In this document: piece by piece, positions 36,549 to 44,694 of the stretch
Position numbering within the stretch: the first letter of the stretch is position 1
Layout: every line of letters starts with the position of its first letter
From: Riemerella anatipestifer_E
GTDB lineage: Bacteria > Bacteroidota > Bacteroidia > Flavobacteriales > Weeksellaceae
Direction of reading: 5' to 3'
Assembly: GCF_009932355.1 (NCBI RefSeq)
Contig: NZ_LEKU01000026.1
Coordinates: forward strand, 1-64,000
Length of the DNA stretch: 64,000 nt
Position numbers and translations under genes: made by a program
The notes under the pieces: generated by a model
Seen by the model: only the letters and a program-made list of their open reading frames with translations
The model's database searches: none
Told to the model about the DNA's origin: nothing

Positions 36549-37934
36549 CTACAAATTATTCTTATTATAGGAGGTTCCACTAGGACACCCCGTCTTATTC
36601 ATACACTTCCACTCTCTTACTACCGTTGGAGATGTACTTGTTTCCACATAGGCTTTCAAACAATTTTCCACAGTATCATAAACTAACATACCTACCACAG
36701 GATTTTTTATAGCTAACATTTCACTTGTCATCATTCTTGTAATCGTAAAACCTTTAGAATCAGATTCTAAAGCTATATGCCCACCTTTACGAGACATTGG
36801 CCAATTTTCACTAGATTCTAAAGTAAGCCTACTCAAAGCACTAATCCCCACCTTAGTATCTAACTCCGTAGCTGAAGAACTATTGGCTAATGTACAAAAG
36901 CATCTATCATTAACAGAGGCGTTATTTGCATTATTTATCTCTTGTCCTACTAGATTAGCATCTATCTGTGCTATACCTTGAACACCAGAGGTATTATTAG
37001 CTGCCGTGTTTACAATCTCAGGGACACCATTAGCAGCAGTCATTTTAGAGACAATATCTGTTCCAGAAGTTGATATTGTACCATCTGCTTTGGCTATAAT
37101 AGACCATTTTTTAGCGACAAAAGGAGTTGTCATATCTGCTGCAGCTAAATGTGCTATATTCACATTATCCGCTCCCTCCACCGCATCTGGACATCCATCT
37201 CCGTCTGAATCTGTATCCAAATCATTTGGCACGCCATCTCCATCTGTATCACAAGTAGTAGTTAATGCAAAAATAGAATAAGCTACATTATCCCCCGCTC
37301 CAATTCCTTTACTTGTAATGTTTATACTGCTTACTTTAAGATCTTTGGTTAAACCTCTGATATACAAATCAGACGCTGTAGTACCACCCGACGCAAATAC
37401 AGCTTCACCCGTAGCTATATTATAAGACACTAATCCTTGATTTCGCCCTAATGCCACCTTTCCAAAACCTGAATTTGGTGTACTGCCATTAACTGTGATA
37501 GTATAAGTAGCATTAGGAGAAGCATTATTAGCATTAACATCGTTTATCATAATTGCGATTTCGTTAGCAGGAACAGGAGAAGCAAATGTTATTGTCATGT
37601 TTACATTAGCTAACGCCGCCACTCTATTATCCGCTCCAAGTTAACCAATACTATAGATTACCTGTTTGTCATTTACGGTTGTTACATTAGTCTGAGCAGT
37701 AGGAAACCCCGTATAAGATACGGTTGTAGAAGTTAATCCCTTCCATGTAGTAGATGTATTATTAGCTAAGAAGGTCTTGGGACATTCTGTTATATCTAAA
37801 ATTCCATCATTATCATCATCTAAATCTTCAAAATCAACTATTCCATCTCCATCCGAATCCGGTGAAGAATATTGAGCTGGTGAAAGGACTACTATAAATA
37901 AAAATAGAAGCCTTATAAAGTAAATTTGTTTCAT
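36549..37934 (-). pseudogene. Thrombospondin type-3 repeat surface protein, split by an in-frame stop
   Basis: One reading frame runs from the ATG at 37934 to 36549 but is cut by a single TAA at 37641-37643. After it the frame continues with no shift (LGADNRVAALANV). Together it would encode about 460 residues: a signal peptide, two calcium-binding thrombospondin-3-like stretches (DSDGDGIVDFEDLDDDNDG near residue 26 and DTDGDGVPNDLDTDSDGDG), a beta-rich domain between them, and a C-terminal GMLVYD/CLKAY module. The first part alone is a 97-residue secreted fragment. A GTG after the stop could start the second part, but without a signal peptide. A point nonsense mutation, a sequencing error or readthrough are all possible. 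Confidence 0.8.
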
Positions 37935-38020
37935 ATTATTATCAAATTAATATATTATTGAATTATTTGAATTTTATCAAATAGCATGCCTAAAAAATTA
38001 ACAACTTCAAAGTTAATCAA

Positions 38021-38058
38021 AAAAAAAGCTACAGCATATTAAATTTACTGTAGCTTTT
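38021..38058 (-). terminator. Strong terminator directly after rplL
   Basis: An 11-bp perfect stem (38024-38034 with 38048-38058) is followed on the minus strand by a long T run. It closes the rplK-rplA-rplJ-rplL unit before any rpoB gene. Confidence 0.88.
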
Positions 38059-38077
38059 ATCTAATTATTAGGTAGTA

Positions 38078-38446
38078 TTATTTTAACTCTACTTCTGCAC
38101 CAGCTTCTTCTAGTTGCTTCTTAAGAGCTTCAGCCTCATCTTTAGAAACTCCTTCTTTAATTGGAGCAGGAGCACCATCTACGATGTCTTTAGCTTCTTT
38201 AAGACCAGCACCTGTTAAGTCTTTCACTAACTTAACGATAGCTAATTTAGAAGCTCCAGCTGATTTTAATATTACATCAAACTCAGTTTTTTCTTCAGCA
38301 GCTTCCCCAGCACCACCAGCAGCAGCAACTACTGTAGCAGCAGCAGGCTCGATACCGTACTCATCTTTAAGAATTTGAGCTAATTCATTTACATCTTTTA
38401 CTGTAAGGTTTACAAGCGTTTCCGCTAAATTTTTTAAATCTGACAT
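38078..38446 (-). CDS. rplL: 50S ribosomal protein L7/L12
   Basis: L7/L12 forms the ribosomal stalk that recruits translation factors. The 122-residue protein has the helical N-terminal dimer domain, an Ala-rich hinge (about residues 36-50), and the C-terminal domain with KLAIVKLVKDLTGAGLKEAK near residue 67. It ends the operon; the rpoB gene usually found next is absent. Confidence 0.97.
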   Translation of the reverse strand: MSDLKNLAETLVNLTVKDVNELAQILKDEYGIEPAAATVVAAAGGAGEAAEEKTEFDVILKSAGASKLAIVKLVKDLTGAGLKEAKDIVDGAPAPIKEGVSKDEAEALKKQLEEAGAEVELK

Positions 38447-38518
38447 TTTCTTAATGTTTTTGTTGTTAAACGATTTATATTATTTTTTGAGTGTTTCTTT
38501 GTTAATTGGTAAAAAGGC

Positions 38519-39022
38519 TTACTCAGCACCTTCTTCCTTCATTTTGTCTTGGTTTTGAAGAGCAGAAAGAATATTTCTGATAGGAGACTGAAGTAATCCA
38601 ATGATTTCTCCAAGCATCTCTTCCTTAGACTTAAGACTTGCAAGAGCACCTAGCTTGTCATCTCCAATATAGAAGGTTTCATCTAAGTAAGCTGCTTTTA
38701 GTGCAGGAAATTCTGCATTTTTTCTAAAGTCTTTAATCAGCTTAGCAGGAGCATTAGCCGTCTCTGAAATCATTAAAGCAGAATTACCTTTAAATGTTGC
38801 AAACATTTCAGAGTAATCTACTCCTTCCATTTGCTCCATTGCTTTTCTAAGTAAAGTATTTTTTACTACTTTTAACTTAATATTATTCTTGAAGGCTCTT
38901 CTTCTAAAATCTGAAGTCGCAGAAGCATTCATTCCTTCAAGGCTTGCTACATATACATTTTTAGCATCTTGTAGCAATTCTTTTATCTCTTGTATTACTA
39001 ATACTTTTTCTTCTTTAGTCAT
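38519..39022 (-). CDS. rplJ: 50S ribosomal protein L10
   Basis: L10 anchors L7/L12 dimers on the ribosome and usually autoregulates its operon. The 167-residue protein has the N-terminal rRNA-binding region (YVASLEGMNASATSDFRR near residue 20) and a C-terminal helix for L12 binding. It lies 72 bp before rplL and 13 bp after rplA. Confidence 0.96.
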   Translation of the reverse strand: MTKEEKVLVIQEIKELLQDAKNVYVASLEGMNASATSDFRRRAFKNNIKLKVVKNTLLRKAMEQMEGVDYSEMFATFKGNSALMISETANAPAKLIKDFRKNAEFPALKAAYLDETFYIGDDKLGALASLKSKEEMLGEIIGLLQSPIRNILSALQNQDKMKEEGAE

Positions 39023-39035
39023 TGTCTTACAGATT

Positions 39036-39728
39036 TTAGTTTACAGATTTAGTATCGATTGCTATACCAGGCCCCATTGTAGGAGAGATGTAAATACTCT
39101 TCATATAAGTTCCTTTAGCAGCTGTAGGCTTAAGTTTTATTAAAGTTTGCACCAATTCTTGGGCATTTTCTTTAATTTTTTCAGCATCAAAAGACACCTT
39201 ACCTATAGCAGCATGTACGATACCATACTTATCCACTTTAAAGTCTATTTTACCAGCCTTAACCTCAGAAACCGCCTTTCCTACTTCCATAGTTACAGTT
39301 CCTGATTTAGGGTTTGGCATAAGACCTCTTGGACCTAACACTCTACCTAGAGGGCCTAATTTCCCCATCACAGCAGGCATAGTAACAATAACATCTACAT
39401 CTGTCCAACCACCTTTGATTTTCTCTAGATACTCATCAAGACCTACAAAGTCCGCCCCAGCCTCTTTAGCCTCAGCCTCCTTATCTGGAGTTACTAAAGC
39501 TAGAACTTTAACATCTTTACCTGTCCCGTGAGGAAGAGAAACAACTCCTCTTACCATTTGATTCGCTTTTCTCGGGTCAACACCCAATCTCACAGCGATA
39601 TCTACAGAAGCATCAAACTTTGCAGTACTTACCTCCTTTACTAAAGCCGAAGCTTCTTCAAGAGTGTAAAACTTATTTTTTTCTATCTTAGTAGAAACTT
39701 CTTTTTGCTTTTTAGTTAATCTTGCCAT
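39036..39728 (-). CDS. rplA: 50S ribosomal protein L1
   Basis: L1 binds 23S rRNA at the E-site stalk and, in many bacteria, represses its own operon by binding the rplK leader. The 230-residue protein has the family signature MGKLGPLGRVLGPRGLMPNPK near residue 122. It lies 11 bp after rplK. Confidence 0.97.
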   Translation of the reverse strand: MARLTKKQKEVSTKIEKNKFYTLEEASALVKEVSTAKFDASVDIAVRLGVDPRKANQMVRGVVSLPHGTGKDVKVLALVTPDKEAEAKEAGADFVGLDEYLEKIKGGWTDVDVIVTMPAVMGKLGPLGRVLGPRGLMPNPKSGTVTMEVGKAVSEVKAGKIDFKVDKYGIVHAAIGKVSFDAEKIKENAQELVQTLIKLKPTAAKGTYMKSIYISPTMGPGIAIDTKSVN

Positions 39729-39739
39729 TTGATTTAATT

Positions 39740-40183
39740 TTAAGCGTTAGTAGGTTTAGTTCCTGTTACCTTTAATCCCATAGATCTAGCTGTACCAGCA
39801 ACCATACTCATTGCAGAATCAAGAGTGAAGCAGTTTAAATCTGACATCTTATCTTCCGCTATCTTCTGTACTTGCTCCCAAGATACGCTACCTACTTTCT
39901 CTCTGTTAGGCTGTCCTGAACCTTTTTTCACTTTAGAAGCTTCCAAAAGCTGCACAGCTGCAGGAGGAGTTTTAATTACGAAATCAAATGATTTATCTTC
40001 ATACACTGTAATTACTACAGGTAATACCTGTCCTGGTTTATCCTGAGTTCTTCCGTTGAATTGCTTACAAAACTCCATGATATTTACCCCTGCAGAACCT
40101 AAAGCAGGTCCTACTGGAGGTGAAGGATTAGCAGCACCACCTTTCACCTGGAGCTTAACCATTTTAAAGACTTTCTTTGCCAT
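39740..40183 (-). CDS. rplK: 50S ribosomal protein L11
   Basis: L11 binds the GTPase centre of 23S rRNA. The 147-residue protein has the proline-rich N-terminus (ANPSPPVGPALGSAGVNIMEF near residue 16) and the C-terminal RNA-binding domain (GTARSMGL). It is the first gene of the rplKAJL unit, behind a structured leader. Confidence 0.97.
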   Translation of the reverse strand: MAKKVFKMVKLQVKGGAANPSPPVGPALGSAGVNIMEFCKQFNGRTQDKPGQVLPVVITVYEDKSFDFVIKTPPAAVQLLEASKVKKGSGQPNREKVGSVSWEQVQKIAEDKMSDLNCFTLDSAMSMVAGTARSMGLKVTGTKPTNA

Positions 40184-40241
40184 GTTTGTTTTTTAAAAAA
40201 ATTAAAAATATAAAAAATGTGGAAGCATTCTTTTTAATAAC

Positions 40242-40293
40242 CTGAGTTTAAGTAGAAAGTGTAACTCTCTCACCTGAATACACTTCTTCTCAG
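40242..40293 (-). promoter_or_regulatory. Structured rplK leader, candidate L1 autoregulatory site
   Basis: Read on the minus strand, an outer CTGAG/CTCAG pair (40289-40293 with 40242-40246) encloses a 7-bp stem, AAGTGTA/TACACTT (40279-40285 with 40257-40263). The loop between reads TTCAGGTGAGAGAGT. It begins a few bases after the predicted start of transcription. In other bacteria the L1 protein binds a structured site in this leader; that this is such a site is an inference. Confidence 0.45.
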
Positions 40294-40304
40294 ATTACAA
40301 GGTG

Positions 40305-40336
40305 CAAAATTATATATTTTTTTTTTAGCACACAAA
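40305..40336 (-). promoter_or_regulatory. Promoter of rplK-rplA-rplJ-rplL
   Basis: On the minus strand TTTG (40333-40336), a 20-bp spacer and TAATTTTG (40305-40312) form a full promoter. It gives a leader of about 115 nt. Confidence 0.65.
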
Positions 40337-40355
40337 TAAATTTATATTTTTTAAA

Positions 40356-40388
40356 ATTAAAAACCACCTCGAAATAACGAAGTGGTTT
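40356..40388 (-). terminator. Terminator after nusG
   Basis: An 11-bp stem with one mismatch (40361-40371 with 40378-40388) is followed on the minus strand by five T. Confidence 0.7.
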
Positions 40389-40410
40389 ATTTCACTCTAA
40401 AAACATAAGT

Positions 40411-40953
40411 TTATATTTTTTCTACTTGCATATAATTAAGTTCAAGAGGGGTTTTTCTACCGAAGATAAGAACCATAACTTCTAATTTCTTTTTATCCTC
40501 ATGAATCTTCTCTATTGTTCCATTAAACCCATTAAAAGGTCCATCGATCACCTTAACACTCTCTCCTACTACATAAGGAATATCAACATCTGTAGCAAAC
40601 TGTGACAACTCATCCATCCTACCTAACATTCTATTTACCTCAGACTTTCTCATAGGAACCGGATCTCCTCCCTTAGTAAGGCTCAGAAAAGAAATAACAC
40701 CTGGTATATTCTTTATAATATGAGGCACTTCTCCCGTAAGATTAGCTTCCACCATTAAATAACCAGGATAGTAAGGTTTCTCTTTTTGTACCTTCTTTCC
40801 ATTTCTCATTTGAATTGTTTTCTCCATAGGAATAACTATCTGAGAAACCAAATCCTCTAACTTAAATCTTTGGATTTCATTTTCTATATAGCTCTTCACT
40901 TTATTTTCCTGTCCGCTTACTGCTTTCAGCACATACCATTTAAGCTCACTCAT
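40411..40953 (-). CDS. nusG: Transcription termination/antitermination factor NusG
   Basis: NusG binds RNA polymerase and couples it to Rho or the ribosome. The protein of about 180 residues starts MSELKWYVLKAVSGQE, has the NGN domain with YYPGYLMVEA near residue 63, and the C-terminal KOW domain (VKVIDGPFNGFNGTIEKI). The frame extends 30 codons upstream into the secE end; the inner ATG at 40953 is the family start. secE lies 19 bp upstream. Confidence 0.95.
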   Translation of the reverse strand: MSELKWYVLKAVSGQENKVKSYIENEIQRFKLEDLVSQIVIPMEKTIQMRNGKKVQKEKPYYPGYLMVEANLTGEVPHIIKNIPGVISFLSLTKGGDPVPMRKSEVNRMLGRMDELSQFATDVDIPYVVGESVKVIDGPFNGFNGTIEKIHEDKKKLEVMVLIFGRKTPLELNYMQVEKI

Positions 40954-40972
40954 CGGATAAAAACAATTTAAA

Positions 40973-41179
40973 TTAATTAAACAAGTTAATAAGTAAACTA
41001 AAAATATTATTGATTGATCTACTAAAAAGAGTATCAACACCAAAAGTAAACAAAGCTAATATCAAAGTAGATACAGCAACAACTGTAGTAGAAGATTGTA
41101 AATCTACCCACTTAGGCCATTCCACCTTATCTTTAAACTCTATATACGAATCTTTTAAAAAGCTTACTAACGAACTCAT
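40973..41179 (-). CDS. secE: Preprotein translocase subunit SecE
   Basis: SecE is the small essential clamp of the SecYEG channel. The 68-residue protein has the amphipathic helix with KDKVEWPKWVDLQ near residue 18 and one membrane span (about 35-60). An upstream ATG (41188) is possible, but MSSLVSFLKDS is the natural start. It sits in the common order tuf, tRNA-Trp, secE, nusG. Confidence 0.93.
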   Translation of the reverse strand: MSSLVSFLKDSYIEFKDKVEWPKWVDLQSSTTVVAVSTLILALFTFGVDTLFSRSINNIFSLLINLFN

Positions 41180-41192
41180 TTTAAACAATTTG

Positions 41193-41263
41193 CACGGGCA
41201 CTAGGATTCGAACCCAGATCAACGGTTTTGGAGACCGGTATCCTACCATTGGACGATGCCCGT
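41193..41263 (-). tRNA. tRNA-Trp (anticodon CCA)
   Basis: The minus strand folds into a cloverleaf with acceptor ACGGGCA/TGCCCGT, D arm, anticodon loop with CCA, and TTCGAAT in the T loop. The 3' CCA is not encoded. It lies between tuf and secE. Confidence 0.95.
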
Positions 41264-41282
41264 AAGTTAATTTAATAAAAAT

Positions 41283-41323
41283 AAAGAGCCCTCAGAAAAC
41301 TTTCATTTATCTGAAAGCTCTTT
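41283..41323 (-). terminator. Terminator after tuf
   Basis: AAAGAGC (41283-41289) pairs with GCTCTTT (41317-41323), with a further inner CTCAGA/TCTGAA pairing. A T-rich tract follows on the minus strand. The tRNA-Trp begins close behind, so some readthrough is likely. Confidence 0.65.
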
Positions 41324-41346
41324 TATTTATTGTTTTAGAACTAGGA

Positions 41347-42534
41347 TTAGTCTAGGATTTCAGTTACCTGACCTGCACCTACAGTTCTACCACCTTCTCT
41401 AATTGCAAATCTAAGACCCACGTTAAGAGCGATTGGTTGTAATAATTCTACAGTAATAGTTAAGTTATCACCAGGCATTACCATCTCTACTCCTTCTGGT
41501 AAGAAAATCTCACCTGTAACGTCTGTAGTTCTTACATAGAACTGAGGACGATATTTGTTATGGAAAGGAGTGTGACGACCACCTTCTTCTTTAGAAAGGA
41601 TATAAACCTCTGCTTTGAATTTTTTGTGTGGAGTTACAGAACCTTGTTTTGCGATAACCATACCTCTCTTGATATCTGTTTTTTCGATACCTCTTAAAAG
41701 TAATCCTACGTTATCACCAGCTTCACCTCTATCTAAGATTTTTCTAAACATCTCAACCCCAGTTACAGTAGATGTTAATTTCTCATCTCCCATACCTACG
41801 ATATCCACAGGATCACCAGTATTGATAACACCAGACTCAATTCTACCAGTTGCTACAGTACCTCTACCTGTAATAGAGAATACATCTTCGATTGGCATCA
41901 AGAATGGCTTATCTTGATCTCTTACTGGTTGCTCAATCCAAGTATCTACTGCTTCCATTAAAGCATCTACAGTAGCTACCCACTTAGCCTCTCCGTTAAG
42001 AGCACCTAAAGCAGAACCTTGGATTACTGGAGAGTTATCTCCATCATATTCATAAGTAGAAAGTAAATCTCTTACTTCAAGCTCAACAAGCTCAAGAAGC
42101 TCTGGATCATCTACCATATCTACTTTGTTCATGAATACTACAATTCTAGGTACATTTACCTGACGACATAATAAGATATGCTCTCTTGTCTGTGGCATAG
42201 GACCATCAGTAGCAGCTACCACTAGGATAGCACCATCCATCTGTGCAGCACCAGTTACCATGTTCTTAACATAGTCGGCGTGACCAGGACAGTCTACGTG
42301 AGCGTAGTGTCTGTTTTCAGTTTCATACTCGATGTGAGCAGTATTAATTGTAATACCTCTTTCTTTTTCCTCTGGAGCAGAGTCAATAGAAGAGAAATCT
42401 TTTACTTCAGCAAGACCTTTATCTGCTAATACTTTAGAAATAGCCGCAGTCAAGGTAGTTTTACCGTGGTCTACGTGACCAATAGTACCAATGTTTAAGT
42501 GCGGTTTGTTACGATTAAACGTTTCCTTTGCCAT
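41347..42534 (-). CDS. tuf: Elongation factor Tu
   Basis: EF-Tu delivers aminoacyl-tRNA to the ribosome. The 395-residue protein has GHVDHGKTTL near residue 19, DCPGHADYV near 81, NKVDMVD near 136 and the domain 2 and 3 barrels. It is highly conserved and followed by tRNA-Trp, secE and nusG. Confidence 0.98.
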   Translation of the reverse strand: MAKETFNRNKPHLNIGTIGHVDHGKTTLTAAISKVLADKGLAEVKDFSSIDSAPEEKERGITINTAHIEYETENRHYAHVDCPGHADYVKNMVTGAAQMDGAILVVAATDGPMPQTREHILLCRQVNVPRIVVFMNKVDMVDDPELLELVELEVRDLLSTYEYDGDNSPVIQGSALGALNGEAKWVATVDALMEAVDTWIEQPVRDQDKPFLMPIEDVFSITGRGTVATGRIESGVINTGDPVDIVGMGDEKLTSTVTGVEMFRKILDRGEAGDNVGLLLRGIEKTDIKRGMVIAKQGSVTPHKKFKAEVYILSKEEGGRHTPFHNKYRPQFYVRTTDVTGEIFLPEGVEMVMPGDNLTITVELLQPIALNVGLRFAIREGGRTVGAGQVTEILD

Positions 42535-42585
42535 GATTTTAATATTTAATTTTACTAATTTTTAATTTTATCCCTTTTCGGTCTG

Positions 42586-42593
42586 CAAATATA
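42586..42593 (-). promoter_or_regulatory. -7 box of tuf
   Basis: On the minus strand TATATTTG matches TAnnTTTG and lies 51 bp before the ATG. Confidence 0.55.
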
Positions 42594-42704
42594 GTATTTT
42601 TTTTGAAAACAAAAACATTTTCATTAAAATTTTATCATCCTAATTTTAATATGTATTTTCCCACTATCTAATTAAGTTTCAAAAAACATATAAATATATA
42701 ACTT

Positions 42705-43724
42705 CTATAGTTCTGATAAAATCCTCTTATTTATCTTTTTCACTAAAGCTGGCCCCTCATATATAAAACCAGTATAAAGCTGAACTAAGGTAGCTCCAGC
42801 TTTTATTTTTTCTAAAGCGTCCTCTTCAGAATGAATTCCCCCAACCCCAATAATAGGAAAAGCTCCTCCGCTTTTTTCTGACAGAAATTTAATTACCTCC
42901 GTTGCTCTTTCTCGAAGAGGTTTACCAGACAATCCCCCAACTTCAGATTTTAAATTTGACTTCAGGTTTTCCCTACTTATAGTTGTATTAGTAGCTATAA
43001 CCCCCGCTGTATTTGTTGTCTTGACAATATCAATCACATCCAAAAGTTGAGAATCTGTAAGGTCAGGAGCAATTTTTAACAAAATAGGTTTCTGTTTTAT
43101 TTTCTTTTGATTTTCCAGCTGAAGTAGCTTCAATAGTTTTGTAAGCGGTTCTTTCTCCTGCAAATCTCTTAAATTAGGGGTATTGGGAGAGCTAACATTC
43201 ACTACAAAATAATCCACATAATCATAGAGTGCATTGAAGCATATAATATAATCTTCCTCCGCATTATCATTATTGGTAACTTTATTCTTCCCTATATTTC
43301 CACCTATAAGCACTCCCTTATTTTTTTTCAATCTTTTTACCACCTCATCTACTCCTCCATTATTGAATCCCATTCTATTTATGACTGCCTCATCTTCCTT
43401 CAACCTAAATAATCTTTGTTTATCATTCCCTAGTTGAGACTTAGGTGTAATGGTTCCTATCTCTATAAAACCAAATCCAAAAGAGGAAAGCTCGTTGTAT
43501 AGCTTAGCATCCTTATCAAACCCAGCCGCTAAACCTACAGGATTTTTAAACTTTAATCCAAAAACCTCCCTTTTTAATTTGGGATTCTCTATCACATAGC
43601 GAGAACTCACTAAAGAAGAAATAAACGGTATCTTAAAAAGAGTTTTTATAAACTTAAAGGTAAAATGATGAACCTCTTCTGGGTCAAAACGAAATAATAA
43701 CGGACGAATGACTGTTTTATACAT
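42705..43724 (-). CDS. pyrD: Dihydroorotate dehydrogenase (quinone), class 2
   Basis: PyrD oxidises dihydroorotate to orotate in pyrimidine synthesis and passes electrons to quinone. The 339-residue protein has the class 2 N-terminal membrane-associating helices (residues 1-30), FMN-binding GLAAGFDKDAKLY near residue 66, VNVSSPNTPNLRDLQ near 175 with the catalytic serine region, and GVGGIHSEEDA near 295. It stands between tuf and the tRNA cluster. Confidence 0.95.
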   Translation of the reverse strand: MYKTVIRPLLFRFDPEEVHHFTFKFIKTLFKIPFISSLVSSRYVIENPKLKREVFGLKFKNPVGLAAGFDKDAKLYNELSSFGFGFIEIGTITPKSQLGNDKQRLFRLKEDEAVINRMGFNNGGVDEVVKRLKKNKGVLIGGNIGKNKVTNNDNAEEDYIICFNALYDYVDYFVVNVSSPNTPNLRDLQEKEPLTKLLKLLQLENQKKIKQKPILLKIAPDLTDSQLLDVIDIVKTTNTAGVIATNTTISRENLKSNLKSEVGGLSGKPLRERATEVIKFLSEKSGGAFPIIGVGGIHSEEDALEKIKAGATLVQLYTGFIYEGPALVKKINKRILSEL

Positions 43725-43816
43725 TTTATTAGGATTTATTAGATTTACAAAAATAATAAACCCTATAATGAGAAACTAATAAAAACAAAAAAAATCTCTC
43801 ATCACTGAGAGATTTA

Positions 43817-43890
43817 GAGCCAATATCGGGACTTGAACCCGAGACCTCTTCCTTACCAAGGAAGCGCTCTACCGCTGAGCTATATCGGCT
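43817..43890 (-). tRNA. tRNA-Thr (anticodon GGT)
   Basis: The minus strand gives a full cloverleaf: acceptor AGCCGAT, anticodon loop TTGGTAA, T loop TTCAAGT. No encoded CCA. Confidence 0.94.
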
Positions 43891-43931
43891 TATAAAAAAA
43901 ATCACAAGCCGCAATGGTTGTGATTTCTTAG

Positions 43932-44004
43932 AGCGGAAGACGGGGGTCGAACCCGCGACATTCAGCTTGGAAGGCTGACGCTCTACCAACTGAGCTACTT
44001 CCGC
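43932..44004 (-). tRNA. tRNA-Gly (anticodon TCC)
   Basis: The minus strand gives acceptor GCGGAAG/CTTCCGC, anticodon loop CTTCCAA with TCC, and T loop TTCGACC. It lies 41 bp from tRNA-Thr(GGT) in one cluster. Confidence 0.93.
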
Positions 44005-44097
44005 GTTTATATTTTATTACTTTGTTGGTAACGGTGTGCAAATTTAAAAACTTTTATTTAAACCTGCAAATATTTCAAATATTTTTTAAAAAAAATG

Positions 44098-44180
44098 TGG
44101 GGAGAGCAGGATTCGAACCTGCGAAGTCTCACGACAACGGAGTTACAGTCCGTCCCATTTGGCCACTCTGGTATCTCCCC
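44098..44180 (-). tRNA. tRNA-Tyr (anticodon GTA)
   Basis: An 83-nt class II tRNA on the minus strand with acceptor GGGGAGA, anticodon GTA in ACTGTAACT, and a long variable arm. Confidence 0.95.
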
Positions 44181-44194
44181 AGCAATTTTTTATG

Positions 44195-44268
44195 AGCCTC
44201 CAGAGGGATTCGAACCCACGACCCCGAGATTACAAATCACGTGCTCTGGCCAACTGAGCTATGGAGGC
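44195..44268 (-). tRNA. tRNA-Thr (anticodon TGT)
   Basis: The minus strand folds with acceptor GCCTCCA/TGGAGGC, anticodon loop TTTGTAA and T loop TTCGAAT. It is the first tRNA of the Thr-Tyr-Gly-Thr cluster. Confidence 0.95.
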
Positions 44269-44376
44269 AAATATTTGTATATTTCAAGTAAACAACTGTT
44301 CTCTTTTGCGGTTGCAAATATACAACACTTTTTTTGAAATAAACAAATATTTTATCAAAAAAAATAAAAAAATATT

Positions 44377-44667
44377 TTAATTTTTCTCTTTCTTCTTGAT
44401 TAACAATTTTTTAGCTATATCATGACATTTATCTATTGCTTCTTCAAATGTAGCACAAGTCTTCTTTACCACAATATCATCTCCTGGCACAGCCAAAATA
44501 ACCTCCGCCGTTTTATTTTCTTTTTCTGATGTATTTTCTACTTTCAAAAAAACTTGACACTCTAAAATTTTATCATAAAAAGTATCTAATTTATTTAATT
44601 TTTTATCTAAATACTCCTCTAATGGTTGATGAGGCGTAAGCCCCATTGCTTGAACTGTAATTTTCAT
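44377..44667 (-). CDS. hpf: Ribosome hibernation promoting factor (HPF/RaiA family)
   Basis: A short HPF/RaiA protein of 96 residues that binds the 30S decoding site and stabilises idle ribosomes. Features are MKITVQAMGLTPHQPLEEYL, a beta strand CQVFLKVE near residue 37, and FEEAIDKCHDIAKKLL near 78. It lacks the long-form C-terminal domain. It lies between xerC and the tRNA cluster. Confidence 0.88.
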   Translation of the reverse strand: MKITVQAMGLTPHQPLEEYLDKKLNKLDTFYDKILECQVFLKVENTSEKENKTAEVILAVPGDDIVVKKTCATFEEAIDKCHDIAKKLLIKKKEKN

Positions 44668-44694
44668 AAAATTATTTTTTATAAAGTTATTTTC

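Noticed and set aside
41615..41917. Long open frame opposite tuf
   Set aside because: It is antisense to a highly conserved gene, and codon bias of tuf keeps the other strand open. No independent signal supports it.
43729..43989. Open frame across tRNA-Thr and tRNA-Gly
   Set aside because: It covers two structured tRNA genes and has no protein-like features.
44095..44337. Open frame across the tRNA-Tyr and tRNA-Thr genes
   Set aside because: It is the complement of two clear tRNA genes. The apparent protein is a by-product of tRNA sequence.
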